This document shows positions 49,479 through 57,123 of a stretch of 64,000 bases of DNA, piece by piece; position 1 is the stretch's first letter, and the number at the start of each line of letters is the position of its first letter. Below the pieces are notes generated by a model that had not been told where the DNA came from, did not search any database, and saw only the letters and a list, made by a program, of their open reading frames with translations. The DNA lies in NCBI RefSeq assembly GCF_001995175.1, contig NZ_MUKN01000005.1, positions 1 through 64,000 on the forward strand. The letters are read 5' to 3'. This DNA comes from Rathayibacter rhapontici (GTDB taxonomy: Bacteria > Actinomycetota > Actinomycetes > Actinomycetales > Microbacteriaceae). The position numbers and the translations under genes were made by a program.

Positions 49479-50029
49479 CCGTGGACGACCTCGTCCCCGA
49501 GGGAGCGGAGGGCTCCGCGCACCTCGCGGGCGTCCCCGACGAGTTCCAGCGGCTGTGGACCCCGCATCGGATGGTCTACATCCAGAAGGGGCAGCCCGGC
49601 GCCGACGACTGCCCGTTCTGCGTCGCCCCGACGCTGAGCGACGAGGAGGCGCTGATCGTCGCCCGCGGCGAGCACGCGTACGTGCTGCTCAACCTCTTCC
49701 CGTACAACTCCGGCCACCTGCTCGTCTGCCCGTACCGGCACATCCCGCTCTACGACGAGGCCACCCCGGAAGAAGTGGCCGAGATCGGCGCGCTCACGCA
49801 GACCGCGATGCGCGTGATCCGCGAGGTGTCGAACAACGACGGCTTCAACCTCGGGATGAACCAGGGCGCGGTCGCCGGAGCCGGGATCGCCGCGCATCTG
49901 CACCAGCACGTGGTTCCGCGCTGGGCGACCGACGCGAACTTCTTCCCGATCATCGCCCGGACGAAGGCGCTCCCGCAGCTGCTGGGCGACGTCCGCGCCA
50001 GCATCGCCGCCGCCTGGCCGGCCGAGTAG
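49475..50029 (+). CDS. HIT family hydrolase
   Basis: 184 residues. HIT proteins hydrolyse or transfer nucleotidyl groups. The signature [10 protein letters not shown] (H-x-H-x-H) is near residue 145, with DDCPFC near the N-terminus as in actinobacterial HIT/AP4A phosphorylase-type members, and [19 protein letters not shown] in the centre. The GTG overlaps the thrS stop (GTGA), so both are co-translated. In many actinobacteria this gene is followed by pgsA; here pdxS follows instead. Confidence 0.92.
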   Translation: MTVDDLVPEGAEGSAHLAGVPDEFQRLWTPHRMVYIQKGQPGADDCPFCVAPTLSDEEALIVARGEHAYVLLNLFPYNSGHLLVCPYRHIPLYDEATPEEVAEIGALTQTAMRVIREVSNNDGFNLGMNQGAVAGAGIAAHLHQHVVPRWATDANFFPIIARTKALPQLLGDVRASIAAAWPAE

Positions 50030-50055
50030 TCGGGGTCCGCGCAGGCGGATCTCGG

Positions 50056-50061
50056 TAGACT
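50056..50061 (+). promoter_or_regulatory. Probable -10 box of pdxST
   Basis: TAGACT lies 151 nt before the pdxS ATG and starts a leader that contains the 24-bp tandem repeat. Confidence 0.5.
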
Positions 50062-50117
50062 GGACGGCGCTGTCGGCGGCACACGCGGCAGCGCATCCGG
50101 CTCGAGACGCCGCCCGG

Positions 50118-50189
50118 CCGTCGGCCCGAGACAGAGCCCAGCCGTCGGCGGGCGACAGAGCCCAGCCGTCGGCTGGAGACACAGCAGAG
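50118..50189 (+). repeat. 24-bp tandem repeat in the pdxS leader (three units)
   Basis: Units at 50118-50141, 50142-50165 and 50166-50189. The shared parts are CCGTCGGC at the start and GACAGAGCCCAG (GACACAGCAGAG in unit 3) at the end. It ends 17 bp before the pdxS start codon. No open frame or protein motif is associated. Confidence 0.85.
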
Positions 50190-50206
50190 AAACAGGACCC
50201 GCGATC

Positions 50207-51127
50207 ATGACCGACACCACCACTTCCTCCTCCTCCGCCGCGTCCGAGCAGTTCGGCTCGAGCCGCGTCAAGCGCGGTCTCGCCGAGATGCTCAAGGGCG
50301 GCGTGATCATGGACGTCGTCACGGCCGAGCAGGCCCGCATCGCCGAGGACGCCGGCGCCGTCGCCGTCATGGCGCTCGAGCGCGTCCCGGCCGACATCCG
50401 CTCGCAGGGCGGTGTCGCTCGGATGAGCGACCCCGACCTGATCGACGCGATCGTCTCGTCCGTCTCGATCCCCGTCATGGCCAAGGCCCGCATCGGCCAC
50501 TTCGTCGAGGCGCAGGTGCTCTCCGAGCTGGGCGTCGACTACATCGACGAGTCCGAGGTCCTCTCGCCGGCCGACTACGTGAACCACATCGACAAGTGGA
50601 AGTTCACCGTCCCCTTCGTCTGCGGAGCGACGAACCTGGGCGAGGCGCTGCGCCGCATCACCGAGGGCGCGGCGATGATCCGCTCGAAGGGCGAGGCCGG
50701 CACCGGCGACGTCTCCGAGGCGACCAAGCACATCCGCACCATCTCGGCCGAGGTGAACCGGCTCAAGGCGATGACCAAGGACGAGCTGTACGTCGCGGCC
50801 AAGGAGCTGCAGGCCCCCTACGACCTCGTCGCCGAGATCGCGCAGACCGGCAAGCTGCCCGTCGTCCTCTTCACCGCTGGCGGCGTGGCCACTCCGGCCG
50901 ACGCGGCGCTGATGATGCAGCTGGGCGCCGACGGCGTCTTCGTCGGCTCGGGCATCTTCAAGTCGGGCGACCCGGCCAAGCGCGCCGCGGCGATCGTCAA
51001 GGCGACCACGTTCTACGACGACGCGAAGGTCATCGCGGAGGCGTCCCGCGGACTCGGCGAGGCGATGGTCGGCATCAACGTGTCCGACGTCCCGGCCCCG
51101 CACCGCCTCTCCGAGCGTGGCTGGTAG
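50207..51127 (+). CDS. pdxS: Pyridoxal 5'-phosphate synthase, PdxS subunit
   Basis: 306 residues. PdxS forms PLP from ribose 5-phosphate, glyceraldehyde 3-phosphate and ammonia from PdxT. The very conserved barrel shows [34 protein letters not shown] (in parts), [26 protein letters not shown], the lysine of [15 protein letters not shown] and [14 protein letters not shown] [10 protein letters not shown]. The downstream pdxT overlaps it by 11 bp. An alternative start is not needed because AGAAACAGGA gives a weak ribosome site before the ATG. Confidence 0.98.
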   Translation: MTDTTTSSSSAASEQFGSSRVKRGLAEMLKGGVIMDVVTAEQARIAEDAGAVAVMALERVPADIRSQGGVARMSDPDLIDAIVSSVSIPVMAKARIGHFVEAQVLSELGVDYIDESEVLSPADYVNHIDKWKFTVPFVCGATNLGEALRRITEGAAMIRSKGEAGTGDVSEATKHIRTISAEVNRLKAMTKDELYVAAKELQAPYDLVAEIAQTGKLPVVLFTAGGVATPADAALMMQLGADGVFVGSGIFKSGDPAKRAAAIVKATTFYDDAKVIAEASRGLGEAMVGINVSDVPAPHRLSERGW

Positions 51128-51773
51128 CACCGGGCCCCGCGTCGCGGGGGAGGGCGAGACGCGCGAGTCCCTCGAGGGGCTCCGGGTCGGCGTCCTCGCG
51201 CTCCAGGGCGACTTCCGCGAGCACGCGGCCGTGCTGCGCGAGCTCGGCGCGGAGGTGGTGCTCGTGCGCCGTCCCGCCGAGCTCGCCTCCGTCGCCGGCC
51301 TCGTCATCCCCGGCGGGGAGTCGACGGTCATGGACAAGCTGTCGCGCCTGTTCGGCCTCGCCGAGCCGATCGGCGAGGCGATCGAGGCGGGCCTGCCCGT
51401 CTACGGGACCTGCGCCGGTCTGATCATGCTCGCCGACCGGGTCCTCGACCGCATCGAGGGCCAGCACAGCTTCGGCGGCCTCGACGTGACCGTGCGCCGC
51501 AACGCCTTCGGCAATCAGCTCGACTCCTTCGAGACCGACCTGGACGTGCCGGTCATCGGCGACCCTCCCGTGCACGCGGTCTTCATTCGCGCGCCCATCG
51601 TGGAGGAGCTGGGGGAGCGGGCGACCGCCCTCGCCGCGATCGCCGACGGCCGGGTCGTCGCGGTCGAGCAGGGCAACCTGATGGGCACGTCGTTCCACCC
51701 GGAGATCACGGGCGACTACCGCTTCCACGAGCTGTTCCTGCGGAAGGTCGCGGCCACGCGCTTCGGAGCCTGA
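51117..51773 (+). CDS. pdxT: Pyridoxal 5'-phosphate synthase glutaminase, PdxT subunit
   Basis: 218 residues. PdxT releases ammonia from glutamine for PdxS. The class I glutaminase triad is visible: Cys in [10 protein letters not shown], and His and Glu in [22 protein letters not shown] and [10 protein letters not shown] are family motifs. The GTG at 51117 lies inside pdxS (11-bp overlap). The first about 20 residues are extra to the family core, so a later internal start cannot be excluded. Confidence 0.96.
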   Translation: MAGSTGPRVAGEGETRESLEGLRVGVLALQGDFREHAAVLRELGAEVVLVRRPAELASVAGLVIPGGESTVMDKLSRLFGLAEPIGEAIEAGLPVYGTCAGLIMLADRVLDRIEGQHSFGGLDVTVRRNAFGNQLDSFETDLDVPVIGDPPVHAVFIRAPIVEELGERATALAAIADGRVVAVEQGNLMGTSFHPEITGDYRFHELFLRKVAATRFGA

Positions 51774-51829
51774 CCGTCGCCGTCCGCACGGGGGTGGACC
51801 CTGTCGGTGGTGCGGGGCACAGTAGGGCC

Positions 51830-52690
51830 ATGCCCGAACTCCCCGAAGTGCAGGCGCTCGCACGGGATCTCGACGGCCGACTCGGCGGTCACGTCCTCGA
51901 ACGGCTCGACGTGTTCGCGATCTCGGCGCTGAAGACCGTCGCGATCCCGCCCTCCTCCCTCGCCGGGCAGCCGGTGCACGGAGTCGAGCGGCACGGCAAG
52001 TTCCTCGACTTCGCGGTCGGCGACGCGCACGTGCTCCTGCACCTGGCCCGCGCGGGCTGGGTGCGCTGGCGACCGGAGCGGCCCACCGCGCCGGTGAAGC
52101 CCGGCCGGGGTCCGCTCGCGGCCCGGTTCGTCCTCGAGGACGGCTCCGGCATCGACGTGACCGAGGCCGGCACGAAGAAGAGCCTCGCCCTCTCGATCGT
52201 CGCCGATCCGCGCGACGTCGACCGCGTCGCCCGGCTCGGGCCCGATCCGCTGGACCCCGCCTTCACCCGCGAGATCCTCGGCGCGATCCTCGCCACCGCG
52301 GGCCGTGCCCAGCTGAAGGGCGTGCTGCGCGACCAGTCCCGGATCGCCGGCATCGGCAACGCCTACTCCGACGAGATCCTGCACGTCGCACGGATGTCGC
52401 CCTTCAAGCCCGCGACGCTCAGCGACGAGGAGCTCGACCGCCTCTACTCGGCCCTGCGCTACACCCTCGAGGAGGCACTCGGCCGCGCAGAGGGGCTGCA
52501 CGCCGCCGACCTCAAGAAGGAGAAGAAGCTCGGCATGCGCGTGCACGGCCGCACCGGCGAGCCGTGTCCCGTCTGCGGCGACACCGTCCGCCAGGTGATC
52601 TTCGCCGACTCCACCCTCCAGTACTGCCCCACCTGCCAGACGAACGGGAAGCCCCTCGCGGATCGTGTCCTCTCGCGGTTGCTGAAGTAG
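51830..52690 (+). CDS. Fpg/Nei family DNA glycosylase/AP lyase
   Basis: 286 residues. These enzymes remove oxidised bases and cut the abasic site. The N-terminus is PELPEV, giving the catalytic Pro2 and Glu3. HGKFLDFAV follows, and the helix-two-turn-helix region reads LRDQSRIAGIGNAYSDEILH. A C-terminal zinc finger has CPVCGD and CPTCQT, but the Arg usual near the finger tip appears as a Thr-Leu-Gln stretch (STLQYCPTCQ). This suggests the actinobacterial Nei-like branch rather than standard MutM. It is inserted between pdxT and yebC, which are often adjacent. Confidence 0.9.
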   Translation: MPELPEVQALARDLDGRLGGHVLERLDVFAISALKTVAIPPSSLAGQPVHGVERHGKFLDFAVGDAHVLLHLARAGWVRWRPERPTAPVKPGRGPLAARFVLEDGSGIDVTEAGTKKSLALSIVADPRDVDRVARLGPDPLDPAFTREILGAILATAGRAQLKGVLRDQSRIAGIGNAYSDEILHVARMSPFKPATLSDEELDRLYSALRYTLEEALGRAEGLHAADLKKEKKLGMRVHGRTGEPCPVCGDTVRQVIFADSTLQYCPTCQTNGKPLADRVLSRLLK

Positions 52691-52720
52691 CCGGCTGCGC
52701 CGGCCACTTCAGCAACCGCG
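52674..52720 (+). terminator. Long hairpin terminator overlapping the glycosylase stop codon
   Basis: The 22-nt arms (52674-52695 and 52699-52720) match at 21 positions around a TGC loop. The left arm contains the last codons and the TAG. No T-run follows. E-type repeat copy 3 begins one base later. Confidence 0.75.
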
Positions 52721-52721
52721 T

Positions 52722-52840
52722 CCGAGCCGGTCCCTGCCCGGCTCGGCGCAGTCGGCTCCCCGAGGTGGGCGCGCGGGAGGAGCGTCCTGCGAACGCCTAC
52801 GGCGATTCGCTGGCACGCGAATCGCCGGTTCGGCTCGTGG
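52722..52840 (+). repeat. E-type intergenic repeat, copy 3
   Basis: Same layout as copy 1: first hairpin GAGCCGG/CCGGCTC, then GGCGCAGTCGGC, a variable middle, and the second hairpin at 52804-52823 (GATTCGC, loop TGGCAC, GCGAATC). The 822-bp gap 52691-53512 contains no gene I can support. It is built from E copies at both ends, facing each other, with three R copies between. Confidence 0.85.
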
Positions 52841-52885
52841 GTCGTCGCCGATCCGGCTCCTCCGAGACCGGGAGTGCGCCCCACC

Positions 52886-52921
52886 CTGCTGGTCGAGTAG
52901 GCGCGGAGCGCCGTATCGAGA
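52886..52921 (+). repeat. R-type intergenic repeat, copy 3
   Basis: CTGCTGGTCGAGTA, core stem GGCGC-GGA-GCGCC, GTATCGAGA-type end. Compared with copies 1 and 2 the third core base pair is swapped on both sides. Confidence 0.88.
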
Positions 52922-53005
52922 CCCACCCTCACTGATCGTGCGGCAGCGGCCGCCTCCGGTGCCAGCGCGGCGCGGGGAAGAGACGGATCTTCTGGGAGAC
53001 GTGGG

Positions 53006-53040
53006 TCTCGATGCGCCCCTTCGGGGCTACTCGACCAGCA
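53006..53040 (-). repeat. R-type intergenic repeat, copy 4 (inverted)
   Basis: Read on the minus strand: TGCTGGTCGAGTA, core stem GCCCC-GAA-GGGGC, then GCATCGAGA. The core differs from copies 1-3 by further paired changes. Confidence 0.85.
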
Positions 53041-53146
53041 AGGCGGCGGCGGTCTCCTCCACAGAGGCCCACCTTCACCGATCGCGCGGGAGCCGATCCC
53101 GCGTCCTTCCTTCCGGCATCCCACCCCCGCTGCTTCAGGGCACCCA

Positions 53147-53182
53147 CTGCTGGTCGAGTAGGCGCGCAGCGCCGTATCGAGA
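53147..53182 (+). repeat. R-type intergenic repeat, copy 5
   Basis: CTGCTGGTCGAGTA, core stem GGCGC-GCA-GCGCC, GTATCGAGA. Same orientation as copy 3; only the loop differs from it. Confidence 0.88.
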
Positions 53183-53264
53183 CCCGCACCCCCGGACCTG
53201 CGGCAGCTCCCTGTCCTGCCTTGCGGTTCAGCCCCTCCCGGCGAGCCACAGCTGTGTCGCTCCA

Positions 53265-53430
53265 CGAGGCGAACCGGCGATCCGCGTGTCAGCGGATCGG
53301 CGTCGCCAGACGCAGGACGCTCCACGTGGCGCACCATTTCGGGAAGCCGACTGCGCGGAGCCGGGCGAGGACCGGCTCCACATGAGCGCCGCGACCGCGC
53401 GGAGCCGGGCAGGGACCGGCTCCGAATCAG
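53265..53430 (-). repeat. E-type intergenic repeat, copy 4 (inverted) with a duplicated first hairpin
   Basis: Inverted relative to copy 3. The second hairpin is at 53279-53298 (GATCCGC, loop GTGTCA, GCGGATC). The first hairpin occurs twice, at about 53356-53379 and 53400-53423, as GAGCCGG/CCGGCTC-type stems separated by a short spacer. It ends about 20 bp before the yebC promoter box. Confidence 0.8.
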
Positions 53431-53447
53431 CGCAGCCCGCTCTCAAT

Positions 53448-53453
53448 TAGACT
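53448..53453 (+). promoter_or_regulatory. Probable -10 box of yebC
   Basis: TAGACT within TCAATTAGACTGATC, 59 nt before the yebC start. It is the only AT-rich patch after the repeat island. Confidence 0.55.
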
Positions 53454-53512
53454 GATCCAGCTATCAGCGGCGCCTCCGGGGGTCGCATACGACGATTTTC
53501 CGAGGGAGCACC

Positions 53513-54274
53513 GTGTCCGGGCATTCCAAGTGGGCCACGACCAAGCACCAGAAGGCGATCAAGGACTCGCGTCGCGCGAAGTCGTTCGCCAAGCTGATCA
53601 AGAACATCGAGGTCGCCGCCAAGATCGGCGGAGCCGACCTCTCCGGCAACCCGACGCTCGTCGACGCCGTGCAGAAGGCGAAGAAGACGTCGGTCCCGAA
53701 CGACAACATCGACCGCGCGATCAAGCGCGGCGCCGGCCTCACCGGCGAGGTCATCGACTACACGACGATCATGTACGAGGCGTACGGCCCGAACGGCATC
53801 GCCCTGCTGGTCGAGTGCCTCACCGACAACAAGAACCGCGCCGCGGCCGACGTCCGCACCGCCATGACCCGCAACGGCGGCACCATGGCCGACCCGGGCA
53901 GCGTGGCGTACAACTTCGCGCGCAAGGGCGTCATCAGCGTGCCCCACGGCGAGAGCGTCACCGAGGACGACGTCCTCGGTGCGGTCCTCGACTTCGGCGT
54001 CGACGACGTCCTCGACCACGGCGAGAGCTTCGAGGTCCGCGTCGAGCCGAGCGAGCTCGTGCCGGCCCGGTCGGCGCTGCAGGAGGCGGGCATCGACTAC
54101 GACTCCGCCGACGTCGAGTTCGTCGCGTCCCTCCAGGTCGAGGCCGACGCCGAGACCGCGCGCAAGGTGTTCCGGCTGATCGACGCGCTCGAGGACTCGG
54201 ACGACGTGCAGAACGTCTACACGAACCTCGACATCACCGCCGAGGTGCGCGCCGAGCTCGAGAACGAGGAGTGA
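53513..54274 (+). CDS. yebC: YebC/PmpR family protein
   Basis: 253 residues. YebC-family proteins act as regulators or as translation factors at proline-rich stretches. [21 protein letters not shown] opens the protein, with [21 protein letters not shown] and [23 protein letters not shown] in the core. The acidic patch near residues 145-165 is normal. The GTG start has GGGAG 7 nt upstream. It stands in the conserved place before ruvC. Confidence 0.96.
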   Translation: MSGHSKWATTKHQKAIKDSRRAKSFAKLIKNIEVAAKIGGADLSGNPTLVDAVQKAKKTSVPNDNIDRAIKRGAGLTGEVIDYTTIMYEAYGPNGIALLVECLTDNKNRAAADVRTAMTRNGGTMADPGSVAYNFARKGVISVPHGESVTEDDVLGAVLDFGVDDVLDHGESFEVRVEPSELVPARSALQEAGIDYDSADVEFVASLQVEADAETARKVFRLIDALEDSDDVQNVYTNLDITAEVRAELENEE

Positions 54275-54310
54275 CCCGGTGACCCCGGGTCGTCCGGGCG
54301 GCGCGCGCTG

Positions 54311-54895
54311 ATGCGCGTCCTCGGGATCGATCCGGGGCTCACCCGGTGCGGGGTCGGCATCGTCGACGTCGCCCGCGACCGTCGCGCCACGCTGGTGCAC
54401 GTCAGCGTGCTGCGCACTCCGGTCGACGACCCGCTCGAGCGGCGCCTGCTCGCGCTGGGCGACGGCATCGAGGCGCTCCTCGACGAGCACCGCCCCGACG
54501 CCGTCGCGATCGAACGGGTCTTCGCGCAGAACAACGTGCGCACCGTCATGGGCATCGCGCAGATCAGCGGAGTCGCGCTCGTCGCGGCCGCACGCCGCTC
54601 CCTCCCGGTCGGCATGCACACGCCGAGCGAGGTGAAGGCCGCGGTGACGGGCTACGGAGCCGCCGACAAGCGGCAGGTGACCGCGATGATCCAGCGCGTC
54701 CTGCGCCTGGACGCGCCTCCGACCCCGGCCGATGCGGCCGATGCGCTCGCGCTCGCGGTCTGCCACGCGTGGCGGGCCCCGCTCGCCTCCGGGCCGTCGT
54801 CCGCGGCCGAGGGGGAGACGCCGGCCCAGCGCGCGTGGCGCGCCGCGGAGGCCTCCACTCGAACGCCTGTTCGAGCATCTAGACTGACGCGGTGA
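54311..54895 (+). CDS. ruvC: Holliday junction endonuclease RuvC
   Basis: 194 residues. RuvC cuts Holliday junctions in pairs. Acidic active-site residues lie in [14 protein letters not shown] (Asp7), AIERVF (Glu), and the C-terminal [12 protein letters not shown] (Asp pair). The last about 35 residues are a variable tail. The 3' end of the gene contains a LexA box and the promoter of ruvA. It overlaps ruvA by 4 bp. Confidence 0.96.
   Translation: MRVLGIDPGLTRCGVGIVDVARDRRATLVHVSVLRTPVDDPLERRLLALGDGIEALLDEHRPDAVAIERVFAQNNVRTVMGIAQISGVALVAAARRSLPVGMHTPSEVKAAVTGYGAADKRQVTAMIQRVLRLDAPPTPADAADALALAVCHAWRAPLASGPSSAAEGETPAQRAWRAAEASTRTPVRASRLTR
54859..54874. promoter_or_regulatory. LexA (SOS) box for ruvAB
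   Basis: TCGAAC-GCCT-GTTCGA, a perfect 16-bp palindrome matching the actinobacterial/Bacillus-type SOS consensus. It lies inside the ruvC 3' end, 5 bp upstream of the -10 box of ruvA. Confidence 0.9.
54880..54885 (+). promoter_or_regulatory. -10 box of ruvAB, probably leaderless
   Basis: TAGACT ends 6 nt before the ruvA GTG. LexA bound at 54859-54874 would cover the -35 region. Confidence 0.7.
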
Positions 54896-55497
54896 TCTCC
54901 TCCCTCCGCGGCACCGTCCTCTCCGCCCGCGGGAGTCTCGCCGTCATCGACGTCCACGGCGTCGGCTACGCGGTCAACGTGACTCCGCAGCACGCGCTCG
55001 AGATGCGCGTCGGCGACGAGACGACGGTCACGACCACGCTCATCGTCCGCGAGGACTCGCTCACCCTCTACGGCTTCCCCGACGAGGAGCAGCTCGAGAT
55101 CTTCGAGCTCCTCATCGCGGTGACCGGGGTCGGCCCCAAGTCCGCCCTCGGAGTCCTCGGCGCCGTCGAGCCCGAGCGCATCGCGCAGGCCGTCGCCGAC
55201 GAGGACGACGCCGTGTTCCGCAAGGTGTCGGGCATCGGCCCCAAGACCGCGAAGCTCATCATCCTGTCGCTCGCGGGCAAGCTCGCGGTGCGCCCGCGCG
55301 CCGCCCGCGGCTCCGGTCCGGGAGCGACCGCCGCGCAGAGCGTGCTGTCGGCGCTCGTCGGCCTCGGCTGGCCCGAGCGGATCGCCGCCGAGGTGGTCGA
55401 CGAGATCCTCCTCGACGCCCAGGCGTCCGATGCCGCGAACGTGCAGGCGCTCCTGCGCCTCGCGCTCGCCCGACTCGGTCCGGCGGCCCGCTCGTGA
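54892..55497 (+). CDS. ruvA: Holliday junction branch migration protein RuvA
   Basis: 201 residues. RuvA holds the four-way junction for the RuvB motor. It has the N-terminal OB fold ([20 protein letters not shown]), a helix-hairpin-helix region ([18 protein letters not shown] and [19 protein letters not shown]) and the C-terminal RuvB-contact domain (about 150-200). The GTG is the first codon of the family N-terminus. Its stop overlaps ruvB's start by 4 bp. Confidence 0.96.
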   Translation: MISSLRGTVLSARGSLAVIDVHGVGYAVNVTPQHALEMRVGDETTVTTTLIVREDSLTLYGFPDEEQLEIFELLIAVTGVGPKSALGVLGAVEPERIAQAVADEDDAVFRKVSGIGPKTAKLIILSLAGKLAVRPRAARGSGPGATAAQSVLSALVGLGWPERIAAEVVDEILLDAQASDAANVQALLRLALARLGPAARS

Positions 55498-56534
55498 GCG
55501 GCGACGGCCTGCTCGGCCCCGAGGTCGTCTCCGAGGCCGAGATCGCCTTCGAGGGCGCACTGCGGCCCAAGAGCCTGCGCGAGTTCGTCGGGCAGCGCAA
55601 GGTCCGCGGGCAGCTCGAGCTGCTGCTCAAAGCGGCGGCGATGCAGGCGCGCACGCCCGATCACATCCTGCTCGCGGGGCCTCCCGGCCTCGGCAAGACC
55701 ACTCTCGCGATGATCGTCGCCGAGGAGAGCTCGTCGCCGCTGCGCCTGTCGAGCGGTCCGGCGATCCAGCACGCCGGCGACCTCGCCGCCGTCCTGTCGT
55801 CCCTCCTGCCCGGCGAGATCCTCTTCATCGACGAGATCCACCGCATGGCCCGCTCCGCCGAGGAGATGCTGTACCTCGCGATGGAGGACTTCCGGATCGA
55901 CATCATGGTCGGCAAGGGCGCCGGAGCGACGTCGGTGCCGCTGGACCTCGCCCCCTTCACCCTGGTCGGCGCGACGACCCGGTCGGGACTGCTCCCGAAC
56001 CCGCTCCGCGACCGCTTCGGATTCACGGCGCACCTCGAGTTCTACGCGGAGGACGAGCTCCGCCAGGTCCTGGCCCGCGCCGCCGGGCTGCTCGAGCTCG
56101 ACATCGACGCCGCGGCGATCGCCGAGATCGCCGGGCGCTGCCGGGGCACGCCCCGCATCGCGAACCGGCTGCTTCGGCGCGTGCGCGACTTCGCCCTCGT
56201 GCACGGCGGCCGCGCGGACGTCACGGCCGTCCGGGCCGCGCTCGATCTGTACGACGTCGACGCGCTGGGCCTGGACCGCCTCGATCGGGCCGTCATGGAG
56301 ATCGTGCTGACCCGGTTCGACGGGGGTCCCGTCGGCCTCAACACCCTCGCCGTCTCGGTGGGGGAGGAGGCCGAGACCGTCGAGGCGGTGGTCGAGCCCT
56401 TCCTCGTGCGGATCGGACTGCTGACCCGCACCCCGCGGGGACGCGTCGCCACTCCCGCGGCCTGGCGCCATTTCGGGCTCGACCCCCGCGGGGCCGCCGC
56501 ATCCCAGCAGTCGCTCTTCGGGGATGACCTATAA
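55494..56534 (+). CDS. ruvB: Holliday junction branch migration ATPase RuvB
   Basis: 346 residues, a hexameric AAA+ motor. It begins with [20 protein letters not shown]. Walker A is [14 protein letters not shown] near residue 55, Walker [10 protein letters not shown] near 108, sensor 1 LVGATTRSG and the arginine-finger region LRDRFGF near 170. The winged-helix domain closes the protein. Fully coupled to ruvA; a short gap (85 bp) separates it from yajC. Confidence 0.97.
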   Translation: MSGDGLLGPEVVSEAEIAFEGALRPKSLREFVGQRKVRGQLELLLKAAAMQARTPDHILLAGPPGLGKTTLAMIVAEESSSPLRLSSGPAIQHAGDLAAVLSSLLPGEILFIDEIHRMARSAEEMLYLAMEDFRIDIMVGKGAGATSVPLDLAPFTLVGATTRSGLLPNPLRDRFGFTAHLEFYAEDELRQVLARAAGLLELDIDAAAIAEIAGRCRGTPRIANRLLRRVRDFALVHGGRADVTAVRAALDLYDVDALGLDRLDRAVMEIVLTRFDGGPVGLNTLAVSVGEEAETVEAVVEPFLVRIGLLTRTPRGRVATPAAWRHFGLDPRGAAASQQSLFGDDL

Positions 56535-56619
56535 TCTTCAAGGCCCGACGGGCCGCTCGATCCCGCGCATCCGGCTGAGACGCCGCGCGGGCTCGCCACC
56601 CACTCCGGAAGGCTCACCC

Positions 56620-57021
56620 ATGGATCCGACGATCATCCTGCTCGTCCTGCTGCTCGCCGTGATGATCATCTTCATGTTCCGCAACAACAAGAAGCGCCAG
56701 CGCGATGCGGAGAACATGAAGAACAACCTGGTTCCGGGGGTCGAGCTGATGACCGGCTCCGGCCTCTTCGGCACCGTCGTCTCGATCGACGACGACGCCA
56801 ACAAGATCGTCATCGAGTCCACGCCCGGCACGCTGCTGACGATCCACCGCCAGGCCATCGCGCGCCTGATCGACCCGAGCGAGAACGAGGTCGTCGTCGA
56901 CGAGGACGAGTCCGCCGCCGTCGACGGCACCGCTCCCGCGTTCGGCGAGCGCGACGCCGCGCACCAGGCCGACCCGCTGGTCGACCCGGTCGAGCGCGAC
57001 CGCAAGCCCGACGCGCAGTAG
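56620..57021 (+). CDS. yajC: Preprotein translocase accessory subunit YajC
   Basis: 133 residues: one N-terminal membrane helix (about 4-20), a basic RNNKKRQRDAE segment, then a soluble domain with NNLVPGVELMTGSGLFGTVVSID. The C-terminal about 45 residues are acidic and variable. YajC associates with SecDF. The ATG at 56620 has GGAAGG 9 nt upstream. It is the first gene of yajC-secD-secF. Confidence 0.93.
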   Translation: MDPTIILLVLLLAVMIIFMFRNNKKRQRDAENMKNNLVPGVELMTGSGLFGTVVSIDDDANKIVIESTPGTLLTIHRQAIARLIDPSENEVVVDEDESAAVDGTAPAFGERDAAHQADPLVDPVERDRKPDAQ

Positions 57022-57123
57022 TCTCCTCGGCGGGCACGGGCGCGCCAGCGCCCTGCCCGCCCCTCGTCCCTCCGGGTCCGCCCCGGCACGTCATCGTCGA
57101 CCGAAGAGAAAGCTGAGCCCTGG

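Noticed and set aside
50118..50189. Possible CRISPR-like array
   Set aside because: The 24-bp units are directly adjacent without unique spacers, only three copies exist, and there are no cas genes.
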